A stretch of 64,000 nucleotides of DNA from Arthrobacter citreus (GTDB lineage: Bacteria; Actinomycetota; Actinomycetes; Actinomycetales; Micrococcaceae). The position numbers and the translations under genes were made by a program. Under the pieces are notes generated by a model. The model did not search any database. It saw nothing but the letters and a program-made list of their open reading frames with translations, and was not told where the DNA came from. The stretch lies in assembly GCF_038405225.1 (NCBI RefSeq), contig NZ_CP151657.1, positions 2,914,001 to 2,978,000 of the forward strand, written 5' to 3'. This document shows positions 1 to 7,904 of the stretch, one piece after another. Each line of letters starts with the position of its first letter. Position 1 is the first letter of the stretch.

Positions 1-250
1 CGCCGGTTCCCTCGGAACCGGGCATCTTGAGGACGTCCGGGCCGCGCTGCCGGACATTCCCCTGATTCCTTCCGGCTCGATCACCCTCAGCGGGACGGCC
101 GGCTGGTTCGCTGCGGGTGCCGCCGCCGTCGTCTTCGGCCCGGAACTGCTCGGCGACGCTCTGGTTCCGGGCGGCGACCTGGACCGCCTGGCCGGGCGTG
201 CACTTCAGGTGCGCACCAACGCGGAACGCGGCCATAATCAGGCGCCCTGA
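1..250 (+). CDS. KDPG aldolase-like protein, 3' end only
   Basis: Only the last 82 codons lie in the window (frame starting at base 2, TGA at 248-250); the start and the Schiff-base lysine are missing. The tail has the phosphate-binding end of a KDPG/KHG aldolase TIM barrel: a PLIPSGSI strand-loop followed by an alanine- and glycine-rich helix. It resembles the end of the complete aldolase at 4073-4708 (LLPSGGI, then SAGAAAV). The family cleaves 2-keto-3-deoxy-6-phosphogluconate or related 2-keto acids to pyruvate and an aldehyde. Because the catalytic part cannot be seen, the exact substrate is open. It is separated from the catabolic locus at 2.6 kb by four unrelated genes, so it is probably a second, independently used paralogue. 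Confidence 0.6.
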   Translation, partial: AGSLGTGHLEDVRAALPDIPLIPSGSITLSGTAGWFAAGAAAVVFGPELLGDALVPGGDLDRLAGRALQVRTNAERGHNQAP

Positions 251-332
251 TGCGGCAGCGTGCATGCCCGTGCCGATCCGCGGGATCATGGAGGTAAACC
301 TTACGAGATTCGTCGATCGGAAATGAGACCCC

Positions 333-794
333 ATGACACTCAAAGAGCAGCTCCAGGCCGACATGAAGACCCATATGAAAGCCGGAAACCGCACCGCGCT
401 GATGACGGTGCGCAACGTGCTCGGCGAGATTGAGACCCGGGAAAAGTCCGGAAAAACTCCGGTGGAGCTTGATGACGTGCAGGTCGTGTCGCTGCTGCAG
501 AAGGAAGCAGCCAAGCGGCGGGACACCGCCGGAATCTACCGCGATGCCGGCGAGACGGAGCGTGCGGACGCTGAGGTCGCTGAAGCCGAAATCATCGAGG
601 CTTACCTGCCGGCCCCGCTGACCGCCGCTGATGTGCTGGCCATTGTGGATGAGGTCATCGCAGATCTCTCCGCCGCCGGCACTGAACTGTCGATGCGCCA
701 GATGGGCGCCGTGATGAAGCCGGTAACTGCCAAGGTGGCGGGGCGCTTTGACGGCAAGGCCGTCAGCGAGATTGTCCGCAGCCGCCTCGCCTAG
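333..794 (+). CDS. GatB/YqeY domain protein
   Basis: A 153-residue protein matching the YqeY family over its whole length: N-terminal MTLKEQLQADMKTHMKAG, a central LLQKEAAKRRD helix, an EAEIIEAYLPAPLT segment, and a C-terminal MRQMGAVMKPV...VAGRFDGKAVSEIV stretch. YqeY proteins look like the tail domain of the GatB amidotransferase subunit and are thought to bind tRNA; no enzymatic role is established. The length is typical. The ATG follows only a weak purine stretch (GAGA). It stands alone between the aldolase remnant and a convergent peptidyl-tRNA hydrolase gene. The family call is secure; the function is not. Confidence 0.88.
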   Translation: MTLKEQLQADMKTHMKAGNRTALMTVRNVLGEIETREKSGKTPVELDDVQVVSLLQKEAAKRRDTAGIYRDAGETERADAEVAEAEIIEAYLPAPLTAADVLAIVDEVIADLSAAGTELSMRQMGAVMKPVTAKVAGRFDGKAVSEIVRSRLA

Positions 795-829
795 CCAGCG
801 CTCCCGGTAGGACCGCCAGGCGGGTGGTT

Positions 830-1501
830 CTACCGGGCGGCCGCCGGCGGCACGGGGTTGCCGGCCCCGGCGGGCGCCACGAAGGCAGTGGCTGTGTTGG
901 GGGCAATCTCGGTCATGCCGGCGTCCACGATCAGCGGCCCGGCACCGGCTGTGGCGGCGAGCGCCTTGAACTCGGCCCCCGCTGCGGCCCGGACGGACAC
1001 CGGGCTGCCGTCAGCGCACCACGCGTCCTGCTCCTGCCCGGACAGCGTCAGATACCAGGCGAGCAGGGCATGCGCGGCCTGCGCCCCGGCCTTGCCGGTG
1101 GACATCTCCAGGTCCGCGTTCACCACCACCACCGGGGCACCCGGAAGTCCCGGCACCGGGTCGTCGTCGGGCAGCTGGGTCCCCGAGACCTGCAACGCGC
1201 GCACGGCCTTGGGCATGTCCTCATAGGTCACCGGTTCAAAGGCCAGTGCCTGTGCCCGGCCGACGACGACGGTGCCCGACGGCGCATGGGCCGCCAGCTT
1301 GGCAAAGGCCTTGGGGCTCGCCCGGCGGACGGTCTTGGTGAAACGGCCGTACACCCAGTTCTCCCAGGCTCCATCGTCTTCCCGCCGCGCATAGGCGCTC
1401 ACGCTGGCCGCTGCGGCGGCTGCCACTGCGTCATAGTGGGCCGCGGGGTCTTCCTTATCGACGAGCAGGACGATCGGCTGGACAGTGTCGCTGGGTTGCA
1501 T
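830..1501 (-). CDS. Peptidyl-tRNA hydrolase, PTH2 family
   Basis: A 223-residue protein. The second half (about 120-215) carries the PTH2 fold: a VVVVNADLEMSTGKAGAQAAHA segment around 125-144, whose STGKAGAQAAHA helix carries the conserved lysine, and a VDAGMTEIAPNTATA segment near 195-208. PTH2 enzymes cleave the ester bond between peptide and tRNA on drop-off products. The first 120 residues are an extra domain not present in the roughly 115-residue minimal enzyme; I do not recognise it. The start is chosen from GGAG just before the ATG, although the spacing is short. It converges on the YqeY gene. Good family call; hydrolase activity is inferred from the family. Confidence 0.75.
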   Translation of the reverse strand: MQPSDTVQPIVLLVDKEDPAAHYDAVAAAAAASVSAYARREDDGAWENWVYGRFTKTVRRASPKAFAKLAAHAPSGTVVVGRAQALAFEPVTYEDMPKAVRALQVSGTQLPDDDPVPGLPGAPVVVVNADLEMSTGKAGAQAAHALLAWYLTLSGQEQDAWCADGSPVSVRAAAGAEFKALAATAGAGPLIVDAGMTEIAPNTATAFVAPAGAGNPVPPAAAR

Positions 1502-1608
1502 GTCTCCAGTTTTTCACGGCGGGGACAATTCACCCCTCACACGGACTGCCCGGCGTAATTCCGCCGGAATCGAAGCGTGACCAGTTCAAAGGGCCTCAGC
1601 TCCTGCAC

Positions 1609-2028
1609 CTAGAGGACGACGGCGGCGGTCATCTCGCGCACGAAGGCCTCAGTTTCGGCGGCGTTGCGGAAACCGTAGGACACTTCGCGCACTGCCTCCT
1701 CGCGGCTGGCCGGAACGGCGTGATACTTGACGGCGTCGAAGTTCCCGGGGTCGGTGACCGGCTGGACCAGCGGCCGGTGGTTCAGGTGCGGAAACTGGCG
1801 AAGGGTCGGATCAATCCGCCACTGCTGCGTTTCGATCCAGAAGTGGTCGCCCATTCCGGAGGATCCGCTGGCCACCCGGATGTCCTCGATCCCCGCACCG
1901 GCCATCAGCCACGCCAAAGTGAAGGAAGCCGGCGCGCCAAGGCCGGAGCCGTAAGGAATGTGACCCTCTGCCACCGCCGCTGTCTGCTCTGCAAGGCGGG
2001 TTGCTTCCTGAAGGCTGAGTGATCGCAT
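1609..2028 (-). CDS. Conserved-looking hypothetical protein
   Basis: A 139-residue soluble protein with no signal peptide or membrane segment. A central patch (GDHFWIET...WRIDPT, about 80-96) is reminiscent of the His/Asp half of transglutaminase-like folds, where a histidine and an aspartate follow a catalytic cysteine. There is no cysteine at all in this protein, so protease or transglutaminase activity is unlikely. Codon use and GC3 fit the neighbours. It is divergent from the MbcA-like gene at 2127 with about 100 bases between them. No function is assigned. Confidence 0.6.
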   Translation of the reverse strand: MRSLSLQEATRLAEQTAAVAEGHIPYGSGLGAPASFTLAWLMAGAGIEDIRVASGSSGMGDHFWIETQQWRIDPTLRQFPHLNHRPLVQPVTDPGNFDAVKYHAVPASREEAVREVSYGFRNAAETEAFVREMTAAVVL

Positions 2029-2126
2029 GCTTCCATGTTCCCAGCCCGATGCGCAGAGTACCTATTTCACGGCCCGCAGGCGGCTGTCCCCTGCCTCTGC
2101 GCCGATGGCGGCGGTACCGTTGAACC

Positions 2127-2582
2127 ATGACCGACCGGGAAACCCATCAGCGGCACAGCTCCCATCCAACCGGCGCCATCCGGACCATTCCGTCCGGCAA
2201 AAAGGCCGACGCGCTGTGGTCCTCGATGGAACGGGAGGACGGCCTGTACACCATCCTCGAAGCCGCCCAGCGTCTGGGGTTTGGCTACGGCCCTAACCTC
2301 CGGGCTTCCCGGCTGACCGGTAAGGGCCGGGTCCTGGCTGTGAGGCGCGGCGGACGATTCCTGTATCCGGGGTTCCAGTTTGATGTGCCCGGCGGCCGGA
2401 TGATTCCGCCCGTCAAGGACGTTATCCGGCTTGGCCGGTGGATGGGTTGGACCGATGAACAGGTCGCGCTGTGGTTTTACACGCCCAACAACTCGCTGCA
2501 GGGCAAGCGTCCCGTCGATGTCCGTCATGACGAGGAAAAGCTGATCAGCACCGCCGAGAAGGACATCGCCGGCGTTTCCTGA
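2127..2582 (+). CDS. MbcA/ParS/Xre-type antitoxin domain-like protein
   Basis: A 151-residue protein. Residues about 45-80 look like a small DNA-binding region (ILEAAQRLGFGYGPN). The C-terminal half (YPGFQFD, then MIPPVKDVIRL..MGWTDEQVALWFYTPNNSLQGKRPVDV) has the pattern of the MbcA/ParS toxin-binding domain (DUF2384), in which a tryptophan region, PN..L.G..P.D and a final helix are conserved. Such proteins normally sit directly beside a RES-domain NAD-degrading toxin. No RES gene is present here: the next gene, on the opposite strand, is a gluconate permease. It may be an orphan antitoxin or a regulator. The call is by pattern only. Confidence 0.5.
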   Translation: MTDRETHQRHSSHPTGAIRTIPSGKKADALWSSMEREDGLYTILEAAQRLGFGYGPNLRASRLTGKGRVLAVRRGGRFLYPGFQFDVPGGRMIPPVKDVIRLGRWMGWTDEQVALWFYTPNNSLQGKRPVDVRHDEEKLISTAEKDIAGVS

Positions 2583-2626
2583 GATCTGGCCGCCGGAACC
2601 CCGGACCGCCGGAAACGCCGGCCCGG

Positions 2627-4021
2627 TTACACGAACTGGTAAAGCAGTGCCGCCATGCCAAAGCCCACCAGGGAGAGCACTGTTTCCAGGACAGTCCACG
2701 TTTTCAGGGTGTCCTTGACCGAGAGGTTGAAGAACTTGGCTATGATCCAGAAACCTCCGTCGTTGACGTGGCTGGCGATGATCGAGCCCGAGGAAATCGC
2801 CATCACGATGAGGGCCAGCTGCGGCTGGGAGTAATCCCCTGCAAGCAGGCTGGGTGCCAGAATTCCACCGGTGGTAACAATGGCCACGGTGGCGGATCCT
2901 TGGGCGATGCGCATGCCGGCGCTGATGACGAAGGCCGAAACCAGGAGCGGCAGCCCTGCCGCGGCGAGGGATTCCGCAACGGCCGCTCCCACACCGGTTG
3001 CGGTGAGGACGGCTCCGAAGAACGCTCCGGCTCCAACCACCAGCAGGATCATGCCAACGGGACGCAGGGATGAGGAAGTCAGTTCAGAGAGTTCCATGGA
3101 TGTCATGCCGCGGCGGATGCCCAGCAGCCACATGGAGATCAGAACGGCCACCGTCAGTGCGACGGCGGGATTGCCGAAGAACTGCAGGACCGATCCCACA
3201 GGACCGTCCGGCAGGAAGATGTTGCCGAAGGTACCTCCGAGGATCAGCAGCATGGGCAGTCCAATGCAGGCGAGCACGGTGGACAGGGCCGGGCCGCCCA
3301 GCTTCTTGGCATCGTCGGATTCAGGAATAATGCGGTCTTCCGGAACGGTGATGTAGATCCGTTTGCCGATCCAGGTTCCCCACAGGATGCCTGAGGCAAA
3401 CCAGGCGGGAATGCCGCATGCCAGGCCCATGATGATAATCCAGCCCAGTTCCACCTGGAGCAGGCCGGCGGCAGCAACCGGACCCGGGTGCGGCGGCAGG
3501 AAGGCGTGCGTCACCGAGAGTCCGGCGAGCAGCGGCAGTGCATAGAGGAGCAGGGACTTCCCGCCCTGGACGGCGGCCACGTAGACCAGCGGCGCGAGCA
3601 CGAAGATGCCGATGTCAAAGAACACGGGGATGCCCAGCACAAAGCCGGTGATACCCATTGCCAGCGGGGTTCCCTTTTCCCCGAAGAGTTTCACGAGCCG
3701 GCCCAGCAGGACCTCGGCTCCGCCGGACCGTTCAAGGATGGCACCCAGGACGGTGCCCAATCCGATGATCACGGTGATGTGGCCAAGGATTCCAGCGAAC
3801 CCCTTTTCGATCAGGGCGTCACTGCTCTTGGTTGCCGTGCCCACCAGATCGTCCACCGGCACGCCGCCGGCCAGTGCCACGAGAATTCCGGTGCCGACCA
3901 GGGCGATGAAGGGCTCCAGCTTGAGTTTGATAATCAGGAACAGGAGCAGCGTGATGCCCGCGCCGGCGAGGAGCAGGAGGCCTGCCGTGTCATTGCGCAG
4001 CCAGGTAAGGAAATCGATCAT
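2627..4021 (-). CDS. GntP-family gluconate:H+ symporter
   Basis: A 464-residue integral membrane protein with about 12-14 hydrophobic segments, beginning with LLLLAGAGITLLLFLIIKLKL. GntP hallmarks are GLGTVLGAILERSGGAE, FFDIGIFVLAPLVY, LPPHPGPVAAAGLL and SHVNDGGFWI. The family imports gluconate and related hydroxy- or keto-aldonates (fructuronate, glycerate) with protons. It is the last gene of a four-gene minus-strand run (dehydratase-like enzyme, deacylase, aldolase, permease), 51 bases after the aldolase stop. The context points to an aldonic acid, possibly an amino or N-acyl-amino aldonate, as substrate. The family is certain; the substrate is inferred. Confidence 0.92.
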   Translation of the reverse strand: MIDFLTWLRNDTAGLLLLAGAGITLLLFLIIKLKLEPFIALVGTGILVALAGGVPVDDLVGTATKSSDALIEKGFAGILGHITVIIGLGTVLGAILERSGGAEVLLGRLVKLFGEKGTPLAMGITGFVLGIPVFFDIGIFVLAPLVYVAAVQGGKSLLLYALPLLAGLSVTHAFLPPHPGPVAAAGLLQVELGWIIIMGLACGIPAWFASGILWGTWIGKRIYITVPEDRIIPESDDAKKLGGPALSTVLACIGLPMLLILGGTFGNIFLPDGPVGSVLQFFGNPAVALTVAVLISMWLLGIRRGMTSMELSELTSSSLRPVGMILLVVGAGAFFGAVLTATGVGAAVAESLAAAGLPLLVSAFVISAGMRIAQGSATVAIVTTGGILAPSLLAGDYSQPQLALIVMAISSGSIIASHVNDGGFWIIAKFFNLSVKDTLKTWTVLETVLSLVGFGMAALLYQFV

Positions 4022-4072
4022 GAAAGACTTTCTGGTGAGACCTTGGAGGGGTGGCGGGAAAAGATCCGGGCG

Positions 4073-4708
4073 TCAGCCCAGTGCGCGGATGAAGCCGGCG
4101 GCGCGGGCCGTGATGTCGGCCCAGTCCCCCGCCTGCACCGCCGCCGGTGGCACCACGCTGGTGCCGCAGCACACCGCCGCGGCTCCCGCCGACAGGTAGC
4201 TGCCGGCGTTCTGGTCATTAATTCCGCCCGAAGGGAGCAGTGCGATCCCCGGGTACGGGCCCTGGAGGTCCGAAAGATACGAAGGCCCAAATTGCCGTGC
4301 CGGGAAAATCTTCACGGCCGCCGAGCCAAGGTCCAGGGCCTGCGCCACCTCTGTGGGCGTCATCGCGCCAAGGCTGAAGGGGATCCCGGCTGCGGTTGCC
4401 ACGGCGGCCACCTCCGGGCGCAGTCCGGGAGTCACCAGGAACTGCGCGCCTGCATCGATGGCAGCCCGGGCCTGGTCTGCTGTCAGCACGGTGCCGATCC
4501 CGACGACGGCGCCGTGGCTGGCGGCCGTGTCCGCTGCGCGGCGCAGGTGGGTCAGGACATCGGGAATGGTGAAGGTCAGTTCCACGGTACGGATGCCGCC
4601 GCCCGCCAGCGCCTGGCACAGGGCTTCAGCGTCGGGAAGCGCCTGCGTCCGGACGACGGCGAGCGTTCGGTCTTCACGGAGTTGGAGGATGAAGTTCTCA
4701 GGAGTCAC
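4073..4708 (-). CDS. eda: 2-keto-3-deoxy-6-phosphogluconate (KDPG) aldolase
   Basis: A 211-residue class I aldolase that splits KDPG into pyruvate and glyceraldehyde-3-phosphate. Seen: Glu43 in TVELTFT (general acid/base), Lys133 in AVKIFPA (Schiff base), the LVTPGL strand and the LLPSGGI phosphate site. These positions match the E. coli enzyme closely. The GTG at 4706-4708 gives the family's normal length and overlaps the upstream deacylase stop, suggesting translational coupling. An ATG at 4739-4741 would add 11 residues. A longer reading back to 4924 is only the open frame opposite the deacylase. It works directly after the KDG kinase encoded at 7905. Confidence 0.92.
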   Translation of the reverse strand: MTPENFILQLREDRTLAVVRTQALPDAEALCQALAGGGIRTVELTFTIPDVLTHLRRAADTAASHGAVVGIGTVLTADQARAAIDAGAQFLVTPGLRPEVAAVATAAGIPFSLGAMTPTEVAQALDLGSAAVKIFPARQFGPSYLSDLQGPYPGIALLPSGGINDQNAGSYLSAGAAAVCCGTSVVPPAAVQAGDWADITARAAGFIRALG

Positions 4709-6362
4709 GGGGATCTGTGCTTTCTGTCCGGGTCTTGCCATCGGGTTGGCGGCGGAGGGCCCTCCCGGCGCGCGCACCGGTGGGTTTCCCTTCATCGATC
4801 GCCGCTGTTCCGTTGACAAAGACGCAGTGGATGCCCGCGGCGGCTTGCCGGGGCTGGTCAAAGGTTGCTCGGTCGCTGATCGTGTCCGGGTCAAAGAGCA
4901 CGAGGTCGGCTGCGTAGCCTTCACGGATCAGCCCGCGGCGGTCCAGCTTGAGTCGGGCCGCCGGCCGGCCCGTTAGGTGATGAACGGTTTCTTCGAGGCT
5001 CAACAGTCCCAATTCGCGCCTGTAGCGGCCAAGGAACCGGGGGAAGGTGCCCCAGGACCGGGGATGGGGTTTGTCCCCAACCAGGATTCCGTCGCTGCCG
5101 CCGGTGTGTGCGCGGTGCATCATGATTTCCCGGACGTTCTCTTCATGGCCGACGTGCTGCAGGATCCCGGTGCCCAAGCTGTCGGTGCGCAGGATATGCG
5201 TAAAGACGTCGAAGGGGGCCGTGCCGGATTCCGCGGCGATCTGCGCAATCGTCTTGCCGATGCAGTTGGCCAGCGCGGGGTTCCGCACGCCGCTGATTTC
5301 CAGGGTGTCCCACTCCGCAACTACTCCGTGACAGCCGTCGGAGCCGTAAACCTCGACGTTTTCGCGGATCCGTTCCAGTGCGGACGGATCGGACAGCCGC
5401 TGCAGGGTCGCTGCCGTTCCGCCCGAAGAAGCCCAGCTGGGCAGGATTGCCGAGAGGGTGGTGGCGCCGGGAAGGTAGGGGTACGTGTCCAGGGTGATGT
5501 CCACGCCGCTGTCCAGCGCCTGGTCGATCAGGTCCAGAAGCTCCCCCGCGCGGCCCTTGTTCTCGGCGAAGTTCATGGTGGCATGGGACAGGTGCAGTGC
5601 ACAGCCCGTGTCCCGGCTCAGGTCAATCATTTCGGCGTAGGCAGACAGGGCGTCTTTTCCATAGGAGCGGTGGTGCGGGGCATAAAAGCCGCCGAGGTGC
5701 GCCACTGCCCGGCACAGTGCGGCCAGCTCCTTCGTGTCCGCGTACATCCCGGGTGTGTAGGTCAGTCCGGAGGACATCCCCACCGCCCCTTCCATCAGGC
5801 CGGTCCTGATGACTTCCTGCATCTGCTCCAGCTGGGCCGCTGTGGGTTTCCCCTCCGTGAAGCCCATGACCAGCGCCCGGACCGTTCCCTGCGGCACCAG
5901 ATAAGCGGCATTGGTGGCGATCCGGCCCCCGGGACCGGGGGCGTCAAGGCGGTCCAGGTACTCGCCCACCGTCCGCCAGTCGTAGGTGAATCCCTCGGGG
6001 TCATCGTTCCAGCCGGCTATTTTCTGCCGCATCCCCTCGAGGGTCACCTCGTCCACCGGCGCATAGGACATGCCGTCCTGGCCCAGCAGCTCGGTGGTCA
6101 CGCCCTGGCTCAATTTTGCGTAGTGCCCGGGCTCCGCCAGCAACTGCAGGTCGGAGTGGGCGTGCATATCGATGAAACCGGGGCTCAGGACCAGGCCTGA
6201 GGCGTCGATGATTCGTGCTGTTTCATAGCGTGAGGGGGCCAGGGAGCCGACGGGCGCCACCGCAGCGATCACGGTCCCTTCCACCAGGACGTCCGCTGCG
6301 CGTCGCGGTTCCCCTGTCCCATCCACCACCGTGGCGTTGCTGATCAGCGTGTTCATGGACAT
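4698..6362 (-). CDS. N-acyl-D-amino-acid deacylase (D-aminoacylase family)
   Basis: A 554-residue amidohydrolase with the N-terminal small beta domain (NATVVDGTGEPRRAADVLVEG), metal motif DMHAHSD (His67, His69), histidines in APHHRSYG and LHLSHAT, and a C-terminal GSDGILVGDKPHP with the catalytic-type aspartate. The family removes the acyl group from N-acyl-D-amino acids. At the place where the Alcaligenes enzyme has a metal-binding cysteine (Cys96), this protein has GQDG (Asp96), so metal binding or substrate may differ. The ATG starts 6 bases after the stop of the PLP enzyme gene, and the stop overlaps the aldolase start, so all are probably one transcript. In context the substrate could be N-acetyl-D-glucosaminate; this is inference. 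Confidence 0.85.
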   Translation of the reverse strand: MSMNTLISNATVVDGTGEPRRAADVLVEGTVIAAVAPVGSLAPSRYETARIIDASGLVLSPGFIDMHAHSDLQLLAEPGHYAKLSQGVTTELLGQDGMSYAPVDEVTLEGMRQKIAGWNDDPEGFTYDWRTVGEYLDRLDAPGPGGRIATNAAYLVPQGTVRALVMGFTEGKPTAAQLEQMQEVIRTGLMEGAVGMSSGLTYTPGMYADTKELAALCRAVAHLGGFYAPHHRSYGKDALSAYAEMIDLSRDTGCALHLSHATMNFAENKGRAGELLDLIDQALDSGVDITLDTYPYLPGATTLSAILPSWASSGGTAATLQRLSDPSALERIRENVEVYGSDGCHGVVAEWDTLEISGVRNPALANCIGKTIAQIAAESGTAPFDVFTHILRTDSLGTGILQHVGHEENVREIMMHRAHTGGSDGILVGDKPHPRSWGTFPRFLGRYRRELGLLSLEETVHHLTGRPAARLKLDRRGLIREGYAADLVLFDPDTISDRATFDQPRQAAAGIHCVFVNGTAAIDEGKPTGARAGRALRRQPDGKTRTESTDPRDS

Positions 6363-6368
6363 CAGCTC

Positions 6369-7691
6369 CTAAAAAAACGTGTGGACAAGGTCAACAACTG
6401 TTGGGTCCTGATCCGTGTCCGCCAGCACTGGAATCAGCGTCCATTTGTCCAGGGCGGTGCAGGGATGCGACAGACCCAGCCGGACAACGTCTCCCATTCG
6501 AATCTCCAACGCGGGGTCATAGGCCAGGAAGCAGTGCTGATCATTGACCGCGGTGATGGTCGCCTTCAGGGGCCGCATGGGCTCACCCAGCCCCGCACCA
6601 ATCAGCTGCGGCTCCGGCAGGCCTTCGTCCACGGGGAAATCACGCTTGCCACCGTCAAGGATCGCCAACCCGGGCTCAGGCAGTGAAACCACCCGGGCCC
6701 ACCCATGCATCCCGGCGGCGAGGGGTGCTGCGCCGCTGCGCGAGAAGGGGGAGATCCCCCGGTAGAAGCCGTCGTCGTGGACGAGGTAAGCGCCGCTGCG
6801 GATCATCAGCCGTACTGCCGGGCCACCCTTCGTTTCAGCTCCGGTGACGCAGGGGGAAAGGACATCAACCACCTCGTCGAAGTACGCGCTTCCGCCGGCG
6901 GTCAGGATGACGTCCGCGCCGTCGCCGTACAGATTCTCCTCAAGCAAAGCCGTGTGCAGAACGGCCATCTGCCCCAGATACTCCCGTACGGCAGCCAAAC
7001 CGGAGGGGTCCGCGGTATGCGCCAGTGCACCTTCATAACCGCTGACCCCCACCAGCCGCAGAAAAGGCGACCGTGCCACGGCCCGGGCCACCTGCTGCGC
7101 AGCCCCAACGCTCCGGGCACCCGTCCGTCCACCGTGGCCGCCCAGCTCCACCAGGACATCCAGAACCGCGGTGCTGCCGGCGGCCGAGAGTACCCGGCCA
7201 ATACGTTCAACGGTTTCTTCGGCGTCCACCCACGAGAGCACAGGGCGGCCGGCGGCTGTTTCTTCGGCAACCCAGCTAATGGCCTGTGGGTCGGTGAGGC
7301 TGTTGGCCAGCTGAAGCCTGCGGACGCCAAAGGCCCGCGCCACGCGAAGCTGCGCGAAGTTGGCCAGCGTGATTCCCCAGGCTCCGCGCTGCAGCTGCTC
7401 GGCCCAGAGCTGGGGTGCCATGGTGGTCTTGCCGTGCGGTGCCAGCAGCACTCCGCGTTCTGCGCACCAGTGTGCCAGCCGGTCAAGATTGTGATGCACA
7501 GCAGCACGGTCAAGCGTCAGCAGCGGTGTGGAAAAGCTTGCCAGGGTGGGATGCGCGGCCACGAAGGATCCGGCAGTTTCTCCTGAGGCCGAGACGGGAG
7601 CCGCTTTGTACCGCCAATCCAGGACGGCATTCTGCAAGGCGGCGACGGCGTCGGTGTCAATGTCGCGGTCGATGGCTGAGGATGAGGCCAT
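6369..7691 (-). CDS. PLP enzyme of the D-serine dehydratase/D-threonine aldolase family
   Basis: A 440-residue fold-type III PLP protein. The PLP lysine is in APHGKTTMAPQL (about Lys88). The C-terminal metal-site motif GLSHPCTALDKW with histidine and cysteine is that of DSD1-type D-serine dehydratases and D-threonine aldolases. These enzymes act on D-amino acids carrying a beta-hydroxyl group, which D-glucosaminate has. The ATG at 7689-7691 is chosen because AAGGGA precedes it at good spacing; an upstream in-frame start (7736) would add 15 residues. First gene of the minus-strand operon, divergent from the KDG kinase across a palindrome. Proposed reaction here: ammonia elimination giving 2-keto-3-deoxygluconate. 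The family is firm; the substrate is not. Confidence 0.82.
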   Translation of the reverse strand: MASSSAIDRDIDTDAVAALQNAVLDWRYKAAPVSASGETAGSFVAAHPTLASFSTPLLTLDRAAVHHNLDRLAHWCAERGVLLAPHGKTTMAPQLWAEQLQRGAWGITLANFAQLRVARAFGVRRLQLANSLTDPQAISWVAEETAAGRPVLSWVDAEETVERIGRVLSAAGSTAVLDVLVELGGHGGRTGARSVGAAQQVARAVARSPFLRLVGVSGYEGALAHTADPSGLAAVREYLGQMAVLHTALLEENLYGDGADVILTAGGSAYFDEVVDVLSPCVTGAETKGGPAVRLMIRSGAYLVHDDGFYRGISPFSRSGAAPLAAGMHGWARVVSLPEPGLAILDGGKRDFPVDEGLPEPQLIGAGLGEPMRPLKATITAVNDQHCFLAYDPALEIRMGDVVRLGLSHPCTALDKWTLIPVLADTDQDPTVVDLVHTFF

Positions 7692-7746
7692 TGCGTCAGT
7701 CCCTTCAAAGGTGGGCGCCCAAACGCAGGTGACCACATTGCGGATA

Positions 7747-7764
7747 TTGCAACGCTCGTTGCAA
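7747..7764. promoter_or_regulatory. Perfect palindrome, candidate IclR operator
   Basis: The arms TTGCAACG and CGTTGCAA are exact inverted repeats separated by CT, in the gap between the divergent operons. The right arm contains TTGCAA (7759-7764), which can serve as the -35 of a plus-strand promoter with TAACAT (7783-7788) as -10 and an 18-base spacer. A protein bound here would block the kinase-iclR-ridA promoter and probably also the opposite operon. The IclR regulator encoded at 8957 is the obvious candidate ligand sensor. The palindrome is seen; the binding protein is inferred. Confidence 0.65.
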
Positions 7765-7904
7765 ACTCGATGGTGATATGTCTAACATGGTGGTCATTCG
7801 GGAGTCAAAAGGTGCGGTCAGCGGCGCCCGTCACATGGCTCGGGAGTCCGCGTCCGCCGCGGCCGGCATCACGTCGAGCGCCCTCAGAAGAGAACAGGAA
7901 ACAC

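Noticed and set aside
3488-4816. A 442-codon plus-strand open frame
   Set aside because: Antisense to gntP and the KDPG aldolase; composition is that of a shadow frame.
4073-4924. KDPG aldolase starting at 4924
   Set aside because: The extra N terminus overlaps the deacylase coding region and is not aldolase-like; GTG at 4708 gives the normal length.
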